Below are positions 7,936 to 16,559 of a stretch of DNA of 64,000 bases, piece after piece. The notes beneath the pieces are model-generated. The model was given only the letters and a program-made list of their open reading frames with translations, did no database searches and was not told where the DNA came from. Position numbers and translations under genes: made by a program. How positions within the stretch are numbered: the stretch's first letter is position 1; each line of letters opens with the position of its first letter. The stretch is from Flavobacterium fryxellicola (GTDB lineage: Bacteria > Bacteroidota > Bacteroidia > Flavobacteriales > Flavobacteriaceae), in contig NZ_FRDK01000008.1 in the NCBI RefSeq assembly GCF_900143245.1, positions 62,001 to 126,000 of the forward strand, in the 5' to 3' direction.

Positions 7936-8629
7936 ACTTTTTTTATAAATTTAATCAATTGATTTTAATTTTGAATCAATATCTTGAATATAAAACTTAC
8001 GCAATAATTCACTTAGGCTTAAAATAATTATAAAAGCGTACCCTAAAATATACTAAAATTAGTTTTTACACTACCCACTGTTGCGGATTTGCAATCCGTG
8101 CCCACACCAATGAGCAAATAACTAAACTTCACCGTTGTCATTAAACCCAGCGAGGAAATTTCGCTACTTGCTCACTTGCTGAGATTCCTCGTTGGTCGGA
8201 ATGACAAAATAAACTCGACAATTCTTAACTATTACGTTGCCTTCATGACATTGCGCGCGAGGTGGGGATTTAATCAACATCAGTTAAGTAAAGGCAATTT
8301 GAGGTTTTTGTTATTTCAGTAGTATAGTGCCAATATACACTTATTTCAATTGTACTAGATTATTCTGCAAAAGTTCTTATAAAAACCATACGAAGTGTGT
8401 AGCCCTGATGGTAGCGGCATCCTCGCAGCGCAGCGGAGAGATACAGCGCACAGCAGGAGTATTCGTTCTTTAAAAAAATCACATTGACTGCTCCTAAAAA
8501 ACAGTAAACACATGCCGTTCGTAAGTCGCTCTCCGAAGTGTTTCTTGCGTAAAGTTGCAATTGCTCTGTAGTTTATCAAGACCCTTTTTTGCTTTCGAGC
8601 AGACCTAGTCGAACGCTGGAACCTTTAAA
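7936..8629. repeat. Intergenic region with repeats, including element copy D
   Basis: No gene is supported. A hairpin CGGATT-tgc-AATCCG lies at about 8085-8099 and is followed by the CAATGAGCAAATAA word also seen near 4389. The block 8181-8310 repeats 7020-7134. The palindromic element copy D is at 8396-8460. Two antisense open frames (8355-8579) cross that element and are judged spurious. Confidence 0.6.
8396..8460 (+). repeat. Palindromic intergenic element, copy D (divergent)
   Basis: The conserved order TAGCCCTGAT, then GxAGCGGCATCCT, a short GC-rich middle, then AGATACAGCG and AGCAGGAG places this in the same family as the copies at 1735, 5315 and 31698. The central stem is much shorter and weakly paired here (CTCGC / GCGGAG with a bulge). 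It is not in the leader of a gene: both neighbours are on the other strand. Confidence 0.6.
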
Positions 8630-9370
8630 TCATTTTGAAAACAGAAATTCTTCTCTCTGTACGGGAGTCCTTTCACAGATTTCATTAAAATCTTGGATGG
8701 AATTAAAGTGTAATTGCTCGATTATTTTATATTCATAGAACACCTTAAAGGAATCCTTCTTAAACACCCATGGTGTTACCGTAATTTCATTTTTGGCTTT
8801 ATAAAAAGTTTGGCTCATAACACCATCGGGGCTTTTAGCTATTTCCATCTTTCTGCCTTCGAGTTGTATTTTATCCATGCATATCAGAAGCGAAAAAGCA
8901 TCGCACCACTGCACAAAGCGATACAAACGCTCTGCATACTTTTTATTGATGTCTAAATGTTTTAGAATATCTTTACGGTTTTTTTCTTGCTCTTTTAAAA
9001 AGGTGTCTAATTTTTTATCCTCACTATCGCTTGTATCACCAAAAATAAAATTGATATGCAAAGAAGTGAGCAAGGCATTCAACTGACACTTTGAAGTGGC
9101 CATTTCCATCACATTTAGGTATTGCTTTAAATCTGTTTTTTTAGAATCATCATGTACCCTAAAATGTCGAGGTGCACCTGCTTCCGTAAGATTTTTAATT
9201 GCTAATGTTTCGGCAACACCATCATCATGCTCGGCAATGGTAATGAGGGTAGGTACCATTATCTCATTCGGCAAATCAATATCATATTGGTAAGCCAACA
9301 TAGCAGCTAGCAGGCCGTGGGATCGCTGGTTGATAATTTTCCAACCTTTTTGATGGGATTCAACAATCAT
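8630..9370 (-). CDS. DUF3891 family protein
   Basis: This 246-residue protein matches the DUF3891 pattern: an N-terminal segment with QRSHGLLAAMLA, the metal-site-like EHDDG at about 48-52, and a mid-region helix with RFVQWCDAFSLLICMDKIQ (about 150-170). The His/Asp residues (H18, H49, D50, D51, and D of WCDA) resemble an HD-like hydrolase site, but activity is unproven for the family. No signal peptide is present, so it is cytosolic. It stands alone in the accessory zone. Family assignment is fairly firm; function is unknown. Confidence 0.8.
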   Translation of the reverse strand: MIVESHQKGWKIINQRSHGLLAAMLAYQYDIDLPNEIMVPTLITIAEHDDGVAETLAIKNLTEAGAPRHFRVHDDSKKTDLKQYLNVMEMATSKCQLNALLTSLHINFIFGDTSDSEDKKLDTFLKEQEKNRKDILKHLDINKKYAERLYRFVQWCDAFSLLICMDKIQLEGRKMEIAKSPDGVMSQTFYKAKNEITVTPWVFKKDSFKVFYEYKIIEQLHFNSIQDFNEICERTPVQREEFLFSK

Positions 9371-9829
9371 AATTTAAAATGTGTTGGTCATAATTATTTT
9401 CATAAACTAGACTGGATTCCAATCTATAAATCAGGGTCCAAATCAAATATAGTGAAAATTCTTTAAAATCCTTGGTAGTGGTGCGTTCTTTAAATCGTAA
9501 ATTTAAGCTGGATCTGATGTTGGTTGGAAATATAAAATAATTGATTTCTAATTGATTGCAGTAGGCTTAACTACTGAAAATATTTTTGAGGATCCTGAAA
9601 ATACTTTTATTAAATGGTTATCTTTCCATCAAATTTATGATTCATAGTGCAACTGCTACAAGTTTGAGGATTTACTAGCATTAGTTCTCTGAACTATTCC
9701 ATCTTTTAAAGGAGCGGTGGCTTTAAAAAGTCTCCCGACTCAGTCTATGAAAGTTCTTTCCACTTAAAATTCGCGCTTGTTGTATGACTTAATCCAACTT
9801 TTAAAAAACATTACGCTAAAAATAATTTT
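9371..9829. other. Intergenic region, no clear gene
   Basis: Mostly A/T-rich with frequent stops in all frames. A short open stretch on the plus strand near 9559-9647 translates to about 30 ordinary-looking residues without a start and could be a gene remnant. It matches nothing recognised. Confidence 0.4.
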
Positions 9830-10261
9830 ATGAAGTCAATCTACACCATTCTAATTTTAATGTTCACTTTAACAGCATCTTCTCAATCGAATAGTGTCTT
9901 TGGTGCTTATGCGCTTACACTTGCGACTAAGGAAAATGATGTATTTGAATATAAATTGACTTTATCTCAAGATGGCACCTTTTACTTTCACTATTATTCC
10001 AATATTAAAAGAGGCATTCCACCGGAAAAACACACATACGGAAAAGGGACTTGGAGCGAGCAAAAGAATGTGATTTCATTTCTTGCCGATAAGAAATCTG
10101 ATTTTGATGCGAAACACACGTTGGACTTTACAAACTCTAAGGCTAGATTTATAATTAAATCTCCAAGAAACAAAACGGATAGCGTAATTAAAACAAGACT
10201 TACATTCGTAGCATCTGATATTTTTTGGTTGAAAAATATTGCTATGATTAAACTAGATTAA
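9830..10261 (+). CDS. Hypothetical secreted small protein
   Basis: The protein has 143 residues with a signal peptide (MKSIYTILILMFTLTASSQ). The mature part has a strand pattern like small lipocalin-type domains of Bacteroidetes: a G-x-YxLTL start, LSQDGTFYFHYY at about 45-56, then GKGTWSEQKNVISF at about 73-86. This resembles proteins that measure a value as a 'GTW' barrel, but no named family is certain. It is probably periplasmic. No neighbours are linked to it. Confidence 0.65.
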   Translation: MKSIYTILILMFTLTASSQSNSVFGAYALTLATKENDVFEYKLTLSQDGTFYFHYYSNIKRGIPPEKHTYGKGTWSEQKNVISFLADKKSDFDAKHTLDFTNSKARFIIKSPRNKTDSVIKTRLTFVASDIFWLKNIAMIKLD

Positions 10262-10700
10262 AACGTTTTATAGATCAACCAATCTAATTATCAGGCACTA
10301 CTTTTTAAAAGGTACTATCGCTGCATGAGCCGTCCCACTTTTATGTTCTCTCATAAAAACTACGAGTACTATGAACAATTGATTGCTTTGGTTCCCAATC
10401 CAAAATGAAACAACAAAAGGAACTTTTAACTTTTGATAAAAAATACTATCTTTATTCTACTAAAGTGTCTCACATAGATTTAAATAAGACAAAAGAGATC
10501 TAAAAATTAAAGCCTATTTTATATTTTTCAAGTGACTAAATAGCAAATAAAAAAGGGAAGAAAAGATATAGAATTAGGCAAAAAGGGACCATACAGCAGC
10601 ACTAATTTCGACCCTGTTGTCTGTACAAAATCTTGGCTTATTTTATTTATTCGCGACTTTCTTTACACATCGAATCGTGAAGTAGCTAAACAAAAAAAAG
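10262..10700. pseudogene. Intergenic region with two tiny overlapping frames, possible gene remnant
   Basis: An open frame with ATG at 10325 ends at 10408 (27 codons, RPTFMFSHKNYEYYEQL...). Its last codons overlap by ATGA with a second frame 10405-10503 (32 codons). Both have natural-looking composition, so this may be the tail of a frameshifted gene or two mini-genes. No family is recognised. The rest to 10700 is A/T-rich leader of the next gene. Confidence 0.3.
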
Positions 10701-11546
10701 ATGAAAACTGAAACTAAAAAGCAAGAAAAATTCCAAAAGGATTTAGAAAAAAAATCAAAGGAAATTGACGGTGTCAGTGAGTATCGTGATATTTTAAGTC
10801 GAGTAATTCATGAGGGTGAAGAGATCTTCAAGATCAATAGTAAAGCATTGACGCTAAGTGCTGTTATTGCAGGACTTGAAATAGGATTTAGCTATTTCCT
10901 CCTTTGTACTCTTTACTATTTGTTATCAGGAAAAGTAGAAGAGACAACTATTTTTAAATTACTTAGTGTGGTCTATCCAGTAGGATTTATAATGGTTATT
11001 CTCGGAAAGTCGGCTCTTTTTACGGAACAAACTTCCGTTTTGACCTTACCGGTATTAAATGGTCAAAGAACGATCTGGGAATTACTTCGGATTTGGGGAT
11101 TCGTTGTTTTGGGGAACGTCGTTGGAGGAATTTTATTCACATTGTTTATTGGCTTTCTTGCCCCACATTTAAGTTTATTTACGCATGAAACCATGGTAAG
11201 CATAGGAAGTCACGTAATTCACTATGATGCCTGGGTCCTCTTTTTAAGTGCCATTGTTGCTGGCTGGTTAATGGGTTTATTGAACTGGTTATTGAACAGT
11301 ACCTTAAATTCACTCACACGCATTTTCCTTATTTTTATGATCACTGGTGTCATCGGTTTTGGAGGCTTTCACCATAGTATTGTAGGTAACATTGAAGTGT
11401 TTGGAGCCTTTTTACATTCAGAAACGATTACGTTTTTAGACTACTTATGGTTTTTAGTTCTCGCTTTATTAGGCAATGCGATTGGCGGTGCTATTGTAGT
11501 GGGACTTTTCAAATACAGAATTTTCGAATCAAACTATGCCAATTGA
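10701..11546 (+). CDS. Formate/nitrite transporter family channel (YfdC-like)
   Basis: This 281-residue protein fits the FNT family, pentameric inner-membrane channels for small monovalent anions. A charged cytosolic N-terminus (about 1-45) is followed by six hydrophobic segments (about 52-78, 88-106, 128-156, 178-200, 208-232 and 245-272). Family-like features are GFSYF in the first helix, GKSALFTEQTSVLTLPVL after the second, the GNVVGGILF half-helix, and LGNAIGGAIVVGL in the last. The long charged N-terminus is typical of the YfdC branch rather than FocA. The substrate cannot be inferred. It is monocistronic. Confidence 0.88.
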   Translation: MKTETKKQEKFQKDLEKKSKEIDGVSEYRDILSRVIHEGEEIFKINSKALTLSAVIAGLEIGFSYFLLCTLYYLLSGKVEETTIFKLLSVVYPVGFIMVILGKSALFTEQTSVLTLPVLNGQRTIWELLRIWGFVVLGNVVGGILFTLFIGFLAPHLSLFTHETMVSIGSHVIHYDAWVLFLSAIVAGWLMGLLNWLLNSTLNSLTRIFLIFMITGVIGFGGFHHSIVGNIEVFGAFLHSETITFLDYLWFLVLALLGNAIGGAIVVGLFKYRIFESNYAN

Positions 11547-12241
11547 AAGTACAGCAAAACGCGCTGAAGTAGGTCTCTTTGTAGCTTGTGATTATTTTAC
11601 GTTCTATTATTGCGTTTTTGAATTTCGGTTATCTGGTACTGTACTGCGTATCTCTGGCGTGGGCTACCTTTCGCTATAAAACAAATTGCAGCATTTGCAA
11701 GGCGGATAATTAAGACGAAACAACGTATGAGGACTTGCTTTTTAGGACAAGTACTTGCACAAGAATAGTAGTCACAACCATCCAGAAGTACACCTTCTTA
11801 AAAATATCAACTGCTGTGCAAATTCCTAATTATAGAAAGTATTTTATCTTAAAATCTATGCTTGAAGAGCGTATTCTCCACAAAGTATTTAACAAGTAGT
11901 AAATCAAAGTAAATAATACTGAAAAAACATCCTTTTAGCAAACAGCAAAAGAACACAAAGCAACTGTGAAATTAGGATGAAAATTTAATTTAACGAAACT
12001 ACAAAAGCAAATAGTGCTAGTTACAGCGGTAAAAGATATCACTACACTTCTTGTATATACTATTTATTCTATCAAAGAGAGACAATAAAAAAAGGAGGCA
12101 TCATGGTTTTTGACACCTCCCTACTAGCCATCGAGAGCTATTGCTTATTCTATTTTTATAGTTGAATTTAGTTCACTATCCCATACTAAATTCTTCATAA
12201 ATTGATGCTGCTAATATGTGCGCTACTTTCAATCTTTTTTA
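11547..12241. other. Intergenic region, no gene seen
   Basis: About 700 bp without a supported frame. It contains a weak hairpin (GGAGG ... CCTCC) at about 12093-12120 preceded by an A run, possibly a terminator on the minus strand. The stretch 11560-11720 has higher GC than its surroundings and might be old coding DNA, but no frame is convincing. Confidence 0.45.
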
Positions 12242-12249
12242 TAAATTTG
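12242..12249 (+). promoter_or_regulatory. Candidate -7 box for the DUF6265 lipoprotein gene
   Basis: TAAATTTG matches TAnnTTTG and lies 36 bp before the ATG at 12285. It falls inside the longer open frame that begins at 12216, which supports the ATG at 12285 as the true start. Confidence 0.5.
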
Positions 12250-12284
12250 TACTGCTGTCACTACGGACTTTAAAAGAAACTATT

Positions 12285-12764
12285 ATGAAAAATATATTGA
12301 GCTTAAGCTGTTTAATTTTGGTACTAGCTTCCTGCAAAGAAGATAAATCACGAACATACAAAAAGCTCAATACCGCAAATTGGCTCTTGGGCAACTGGCA
12401 AAGCAAGTCGGTTGAAGGAAATTTAACCGAATCTTGGAAAAAAGCAAACGACAGCACTTTTCAAGCAACTTCCTACTTCATAAAAGAATTAGACACGTTA
12501 CATTTTGAAACTATTATTTTGGAACAAAAAGGCGAAAATGCAACATATTATGCTGCTGTGCAGGGACAAAATGAGGGCAAACCGGTTGCCTTTAAATTAA
12601 AGACTGAATCCGAGAAAGAATTAATATTCGAAAACCTAAAACACGATTACCCTCAAAAAATCAATTACGCTCAAATTACTTCAGACAGCTTAGTGGTGAA
12701 AATCTCCGGCATGCAACAGGGAAAACCGAGCTCAGAGCAGTTTTCAATGAAAAGAATCAAGTAA
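12285..12764 (+). CDS. DUF6265-like lipoprotein
   Basis: From the ATG at 12285 the protein has 159 residues and a lipoprotein signal peptide ending LVLASC (Cys17). The mature domain matches the DUF6265 pattern: LLGNWQSK near the start, a strand ladder, and ENLKHDYPQKINY (about 120-132). This family is of unknown function and often found in Bacteroidetes. An upstream extension to 12216 would destroy the signal peptide and include the promoter box. A good terminator follows. Confidence 0.8.
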   Translation: MKNILSLSCLILVLASCKEDKSRTYKKLNTANWLLGNWQSKSVEGNLTESWKKANDSTFQATSYFIKELDTLHFETIILEQKGENATYYAAVQGQNEGKPVAFKLKTESEKELIFENLKHDYPQKINYAQITSDSLVVKISGMQQGKPSSEQFSMKRIK

Positions 12765-12790
12765 AATACTAATTTTTCGACTTCGTATAC

Positions 12791-12820
12791 AACCTTACTC
12801 CAGAAAAATAAGGTTTTTTT
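12791..12820 (+). terminator. Terminator after the DUF6265 lipoprotein gene
   Basis: Inverted repeat AACCTTA / TAAGGTT around an 11-nt loop, followed by a T run, 27 bp after the stop codon. Confidence 0.8.
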
Positions 12821-12959
12821 ATGCTCTTAAAATCCTGTTTTTCAAAATGCTAAATAAAAACTTAAATGCACTATTCATATTTAATCTAAATAATTTTTGG
12901 TAAATCGAAATCAGGTTCTATATATGCGCCGTTATTTTTATTCAATCCAAATAAATAAA

Positions 12960-13025
12960 ATGAAATACAGTGTAGCACTCCCATTCGCATTATTAATTTG
13001 TCTCTCTGGACAAGCACAAGAAATT
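12960..13025 (+). pseudogene. Orphan signal-peptide remnant interrupted by the IS element
   Basis: The ATG at 12960 opens a frame whose 22 codons read as a classical signal peptide (MKYSVALPFALLICLSGQ, then AQE). The IS begins right after. If the IS and one 3-bp target copy are removed, the frame meets a TAA at once. So the body of the gene was already lost before insertion, or was removed by a deletion next to the IS. It is probably the 5' relic of an exported-protein gene. Confidence 0.5.
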
Positions 13026-13065
13026 TGTCCTGTCCTGAAATAGCGATACACAAAAAAGTATCCTT

Positions 13066-13527
13066 ATGGAAAACCAAGAAGAAACGGGTTATGTGAAGCG
13101 TACCCAGAAAGACTACACCATGTCTTTTAAATTACAAATTGTTCAAGAAATTGAGCGAGGCTCTATCTCAATTTCTCAAGTTAAAAAAGATTATTGTATT
13201 CAATCTCGTTCTACAATTGTACAATGGCTGAGAAAATTTGGTAAATTTGATTGGGAAAACCAAACACCTTCAAATATGTCTAAATCACCCGAACAACGAA
13301 TCATGGAGTTTGAATCAAAAGTCAAATTGTTAGAAAAGCAGAAAGCTTTTGTAGAACAACGGGCCTTTGTAGCGGATAAGAAAACAATTATTTTCGATAT
13401 GATGATTGACATTGCAGAGAAAGAATATCAAATTGAAATACGAAAAAACTCATCTCCCGAACAATCGACCATTCTAAAGAAAAAGATCAACAAACAGTAC
13501 TATTTGCCTGTAATTTGTTCGGGATAG
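13066..13527 (+). CDS. IS3-family transposase OrfA
   Basis: The protein has 153 residues with an N-terminal helix-turn-helix of the IS3 OrfA type (about 18-60: MSFKLQIVQEIERGSISISQ ... TIVQWLRKFG) that binds the inverted repeats, followed by a leucine-zipper-like coiled coil (about 80-125) used for multimerisation. The end overlaps orfB in the -1 frame. A G_AAA_AAG heptamer at 13479-13485, in phase with orfA, is the likely -1 frameshift site that produces the OrfAB transposase. Confidence 0.9.
   Translation: MENQEETGYVKRTQKDYTMSFKLQIVQEIERGSISISQVKKDYCIQSRSTIVQWLRKFGKFDWENQTPSNMSKSPEQRIMEFESKVKLLEKQKAFVEQRAFVADKKTIIFDMMIDIAEKEYQIEIRKNSSPEQSTILKKKINKQYYLPVICSG
13479..13485 (+). promoter_or_regulatory. 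Probable programmed -1 frameshift site of the IS
   Basis: G_AAA_AAG in the orfA reading phase, just upstream of the orfA stop and inside the overlap with the orfB frame. IS3-family elements commonly use A_AAA_AAG; the G variant is close. The exact site is inferred. Confidence 0.6.
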
Positions 13528-14384
13528 ATAGACAGGTTTATTATCGAAAAATAAAGCGAAGAAAAGACAAGCAATCCAATGCTTTTAAGGTAGTGGCTAT
13601 GGTTAAAGAAATAAGACAATCGATGCCCCGAATTGGGTCAAAAAAACTGTATAACATTTTAAATAATGAATTGAAAGAGTTAAAAATAGGTAGAGATAAA
13701 TTTATCGATATCCTTCGTGCAAATCATCACCTAATAGTTCCTAAGCGCTCGTATCATGTAACAACTAATTCACAACATCGATTTAGAAAACATCAGAATC
13801 CAATACTCGAGTTGCAAATACAAAGACCAGAACAAGTTTGGGTATCTGATATAACTTATATTGGGAAAAGAGAAAATCCATACTATTTAAGTCTGGTTAC
13901 AGATGCGTATTCCAAAAAAATAATGGGTTTTAATGTGGCAGATAACATGAACACAGAAAGCAGTTTAGTAGCTTTACGAAATGCAGTAAAACAAAGAAAA
14001 GACAAAGGTTTATCCTTAATACATCATTCCGATAGAGGATTACAATATTGTTCAAACGAGTATCAAAAGCTTGTAAACAAAAGTGACATCAATTGCAGTA
14101 TGACACAAAACTCAGATCCTTATGAAAATGCTGTAGCGGAAAGGATAAACGGCATTTTAAAACAAGAGTTCAACATTGATAAATTCAATGAAAAACTACC
14201 TTTTATAAAGTTATTGGTAAAGAATGCAATCGAGATTTATAATCAAAAGAGACCGCACTATTCTAACTATTTGCTGACTCATGATCAAATGCACGATCAA
14301 AGTAAAATTGTAATGAGAACCTATAAAAGAAAAAACAGTTGCAAGAACCATCTTGCAACTGCTTCATTAATTATTTTTGTCTAA
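13515..14384 (+). CDS. IS3-family transposase OrfB (DDE integrase domain)
   Basis: This 289-residue frame has the IS3 OrfB layout: an HTH_21-like start, then an rve-type catalytic core with the DDE residues in WVSDITY, HHSDRG and AVAERINGILK. The nominal start here is a TTG. The frame in fact runs upstream to the G_AAA_AAG site at 13479, and residues before the TTG (QQTVLFACNLFG) look like normal OrfB sequence. It is therefore most likely expressed only as the OrfAB fusion by -1 frameshifting. It catalyses excision and integration of the IS. Confidence 0.92.
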   Translation: MFGIDRQVYYRKIKRRKDKQSNAFKVVAMVKEIRQSMPRIGSKKLYNILNNELKELKIGRDKFIDILRANHHLIVPKRSYHVTTNSQHRFRKHQNPILELQIQRPEQVWVSDITYIGKRENPYYLSLVTDAYSKKIMGFNVADNMNTESSLVALRNAVKQRKDKGLSLIHHSDRGLQYCSNEYQKLVNKSDINCSMTQNSDPYENAVAERINGILKQEFNIDKFNEKLPFIKLLVKNAIEIYNQKRPHYSNYLLTHDQMHDQSKIVMRTYKRKNSCKNHLATASLIIFV

Positions 14385-14416
14385 TAATCTGTATCGATTA
14401 TTTAGGACATGACAAT

Positions 14417-16513
14417 TTAAAATTTGTAATTTATAAATAGTGTAACGTTTCTACCAGGTTCCGTTATGGGAACTCTACCGTAGCCGGCTACATTGTTGAA
14501 AGCAAACGTTAAATGGTTGTTGTAATATTGATCAAATACATTTAAAAGTCCCATTCCAATAGACACTGATTTTATAGGTTTGTAACCAATGTTTAAATCC
14601 ATCACTTCATAACCAGCTGTAGTAATTTCGTCATAACTCGTAGATATTTTGTTTTGTTTAGCTGTTAAAGTATACAAAGCTTTTGCCCAAAATTTCTTGT
14701 ATTCGTAACTTAATTTTAGTCGTGTTACTAATGGTGGAGTTAGTGGTAAGCTTTCATTGAAATCTTTATTTTCTGTATAGGTATAAGAAACCTCTGTTCC
14801 AAAATTGAATTTATCATAGAAATTAATGTTTCCGTACGCTTCAAAACCTGTTTTTAGCGCCTTGTCAATATTTCTAAAAACTTTTGGGTGAACTGGCAGT
14901 GAGGTTGAGTTGTATTTTCGAGTTAAAGAGGCATCTACAACACCTAAAATGTAGTTTTCATAAATAGAATAAAAGATTGAGGTACCATATTGAACCGAAT
15001 TGAAAAATCCTTTTAAACTCTTTTTTCCATCAAAACTCAATTCAAATTGATTGTTCACTTCCGGTTTTAAATTTGGATTTCCAACATATTCGTAAGGATC
15101 TCTTCCAATGTTGAAAAAGGCAATATATCGTTCCTCAATATTGGCAGCTCTAGTTCCTCGACCAAAAGAAGCTTCCATTTTGTAATTGGGATTAAAAAGG
15201 TATTGATATGAAGCCGTTCCACTGTAAAGGGTTTCATTTCTCTTTTCTAAATCTGGATATAAAGCAGCGTAGGTTGGATCTAAATCATTTGCGTCAGAAG
15301 TAATAAAATCCAAACGAGAACCAATAGTTACCCACGATTTATCAGAAGCTTTAATTTTAGTTTCAGCAAAATAACCAAAGTCATTGGAGTAACTATCTTG
15401 CCAAACCTTATCAAAGAAGGCTGCAGGAGCTGGCAGTGGATTTCCCATCATATTAACTTTTACTAATCGATCTCTTCCACCTTCTCTGGATAAATTTACT
15501 ATGTCAAATCCTGTAAATAGATTCACTTTAGAGCCCAAACTCCATTCAGTTTCAATTTTCCCACCATAAGTTAAAGCATTTACTTTTGAAACTGCTTCCG
15601 AGTTTGCAAAAGAAGCTCTTCGTGAATTGCTCATAATGTGATCCACATAGGAGTAGTAAACCTTAGAAGTTAATCCTTTAAAATAATTTCCGTTTTTCTC
15701 TAACTTATAATCTAAATTAGCCAGAGTACTATTGTCTTCGTCAGTATCCATCGGTAAACCTGCATGAAGCACATCTCTGCCAAAATTTTGACGAAAAGTG
15801 GCTTGTACACGTTGGTTGTCTGAAATTTGATATCCTGTTTTTAAGCCGTAACTAATACTTCTAAAAGAAGAAGGAATTTCGTTTTGGTTTCCGTCTTTAT
15901 AATTTCCATAATCACGATAACTGAAGTTTCCAGAAAAGTCAAACTTTTTTATTTTACTGTCTAAAGTAAACATATTGACCACTGAATTTCCGTTGCTTTC
16001 ATAACCAGAGGAGAAGCTTCCGCCAATAAGTTTGGTGTTGTTAGCCGGAGATTTCGAAACTAAATTAATAAGTCCAGCAAAAGTGTTTCCATATCGAACC
16101 GAAAAAGGGCCTTTTATGATTTCAATTTTGGTTATTTCTTCAGGATTTATTAATGTCGTAACAGGATCCATTCTGTTTGGACAAGCATGAAACGCTTTGG
16201 TTCCTCCATCTATTTGAACATTTAACTGTTCGTATTGAGAAGCTCTAAAAGCAGGATCAACGGCATAATTCCCTCTTTTTATGAGATGAAAACCATTGAT
16301 ATCTTCAAATAATTCACCAGAGTTTTTTGGTTGCACTACTTTTTCGGTAAAATCTTGTTTAACGATAACTTGAGCGGGATTTTTTATTACTGATCCTGTG
16401 ACGATTACTTCATTTAAAAGGGTCACTTTGGTTGTGTCTATTTTTTTAGTTGATTCTTGAGCATAACCCCCTAAAGCGCCTAATATTGTTAAGGCACAAA
16501 TAATTTTTTTCAT
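14417..16513 (-). CDS. TonB-dependent copper receptor, OprC-like
   Basis: The protein has 698 residues with a signal peptide (1-19), an N-terminal plug (about 30-160, with ...EVIVTGS... and EIIKGPFSVRYG) and a 22-strand-type barrel ending in FINYKF. In the plug, ACPNRMDP (C111, M115) reproduces the CxxxM signature of TonB-copper receptors such as OprC of Pseudomonas, where Cys and Met bind copper. Copper uptake across the outer membrane, driven by TonB-ExbBD, is therefore likely. A Cys-rich small protein gene lies 46 bp upstream in the same direction. The 3' end abuts the IS, and no terminator is left between them. Confidence 0.85.
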   Translation of the reverse strand: MKKIICALTILGALGGYAQESTKKIDTTKVTLLNEVIVTGSVIKNPAQVIVKQDFTEKVVQPKNSGELFEDINGFHLIKRGNYAVDPAFRASQYEQLNVQIDGGTKAFHACPNRMDPVTTLINPEEITKIEIIKGPFSVRYGNTFAGLINLVSKSPANNTKLIGGSFSSGYESNGNSVVNMFTLDSKIKKFDFSGNFSYRDYGNYKDGNQNEIPSSFRSISYGLKTGYQISDNQRVQATFRQNFGRDVLHAGLPMDTDEDNSTLANLDYKLEKNGNYFKGLTSKVYYSYVDHIMSNSRRASFANSEAVSKVNALTYGGKIETEWSLGSKVNLFTGFDIVNLSREGGRDRLVKVNMMGNPLPAPAAFFDKVWQDSYSNDFGYFAETKIKASDKSWVTIGSRLDFITSDANDLDPTYAALYPDLEKRNETLYSGTASYQYLFNPNYKMEASFGRGTRAANIEERYIAFFNIGRDPYEYVGNPNLKPEVNNQFELSFDGKKSLKGFFNSVQYGTSIFYSIYENYILGVVDASLTRKYNSTSLPVHPKVFRNIDKALKTGFEAYGNINFYDKFNFGTEVSYTYTENKDFNESLPLTPPLVTRLKLSYEYKKFWAKALYTLTAKQNKISTSYDEITTAGYEVMDLNIGYKPIKSVSIGMGLLNVFDQYYNNHLTFAFNNVAGYGRVPITEPGRNVTLFINYKF

Positions 16514-16559
16514 TCTGATAATTTTGATTAAACATTATAGCTAATAAGCTGTGGCGATG

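Larger units (their letters stand above)
13026..14414 (+). mobile_element. IS3-family insertion sequence, complete
   Basis: The 1389-bp element has imperfect inverted ends of about 27 bp. The left starts TGTCCTGTCCTGAAATAGCG and the right, read inward on the other strand, starts TGTCATGTCCTAAATAATCG. It carries overlapping orfA and orfB and is flanked by ATT on both sides (13023-13025 and 14415-14417), a 3-bp target duplication usual for this family. It sits exactly at the end of the TonB receptor gene: the right ATT overlaps the last base of that gene's stop codon and leaves the receptor intact. All parts look undamaged, so it may be active. Confidence 0.93.

Noticed and set aside
8355..8579. 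Two minus-strand frames of 66-74 codons
   Set aside because: Both cross element copy D; Cys/Arg-rich composition comes from the element's GC-rich middle and not from a protein.
12216..12764. Longer start for the DUF6265 lipoprotein
   Set aside because: It would place a TAAATTTG promoter box inside the gene and lose the lipoprotein signal peptide.
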